A stretch of 34,436 nt of DNA from positions 1 through 34,436 of the forward strand of contig CACFTI010000027.1 of NCBI GenBank assembly GCA_902569115.1, in the 5' to 3' direction. Positions 34,411 through 34,436 of this stretch are shown in pieces (positions within the stretch are counted from its first letter, which is position 1; the number at the start of each line of letters is the position of its first letter). The notes beneath the pieces are model-generated. The model was not told the DNA's origin. It saw only the letters and a program-made list of their open reading frames with translations, and searched no databases. A program made the translations under genes and the position numbers. The stretch is from an uncultured Verrucomicrobiota bacterium (GTDB lineage Bacteria > Verrucomicrobiota > Verrucomicrobiia > Opitutales > Seribacteraceae).

Positions 34411-34436
34411 TTACAAACTAAAATATAAAATAACCC

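Noticed and set aside
1-34436. CRISPR arrays, tRNA/rRNA genes, insertion sequences or prophage genes
   Set aside because: No regularly spaced repeats, no cloverleaf or CCA-ended tRNA-like sequence, and no transposase, integrase or phage structural protein was found on reading both strands.

Overview
The window looks like a chromosomal segment of a marine or aquatic, Gram-negative, polysaccharide-degrading bacterium. I would place it in the Verrucomicrobiota, probably class Opitutia (Puniceicoccales/Opitutales-like). This is inferred from three TonB-dependent receptors, two S1 sulfatases, a YfiR/TonB-receptor gene style, a sugar isomerase-like TIM barrel, and a huge secreted propeller protein. 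That protein ends in a W-rich module I associate with Opitutia. No rRNA, tRNA, CRISPR array, phage or insertion sequence is visible.

Region 1 (1-6854, + strand) is a urea uptake and urease operon: the end of urtD, urtE, ureA, ureB, ureC, ureE, ureF, ureG, ureD and a small membrane protein of the UreH/NicO nickel-transporter type. Several ATGA overlaps tie the genes together. Every catalytic residue of UreC is present. A type II glutamine synthetase at 28.5 kb could assimilate the ammonia, but it is a separate unit.

Region 2 (6857-15751, - strand) reads from right to left. It encodes a UxaA-family dehydratase (split by a C9 tract), an SDR dehydrogenase, a fumarylacetoacetase-family hydrolase, a second SDR resembling L-fucose dehydrogenase and an LhgO-like FAD oxidase. 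After a likely terminator come a TonB-dependent receptor and a sulfatase. Together this suggests the non-phosphorylating (oxidative) L-fucose route to pyruvate and L-lactate, plausibly fed by a sulfated fucan.

Region 3 (15953-20215, - strand) has a secreted thioredoxin-like protein followed by a 1228-residue beta-propeller protein. The TTG start of the propeller gene sits in the loop of a near-perfect terminator hairpin.

Region 4 (20355-27219, + strand) has a sugar-isomerase-like TIM barrel and then a tandemly duplicated two-gene module, [TonB receptor + YfiR-like periplasmic protein] twice. No cyclase or kinase partner is in the window.

Region 5 (27399-34436) is mixed: a small acidic protein, a YqgE/AlgH protein, glutamine synthetase II, a small lipoprotein, a second sulfatase, a 61-residue protein with a structured 3' region, a START-domain protein and a CstA-family transporter.

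The items most worth following up are the homopolymer frameshift in the fucose dehydratase, the duplicated receptor/YfiR module, the start-codon hairpin, and the candidate structured RNA near 31.8 kb. No intergenic stretch exceeds 300 bases.
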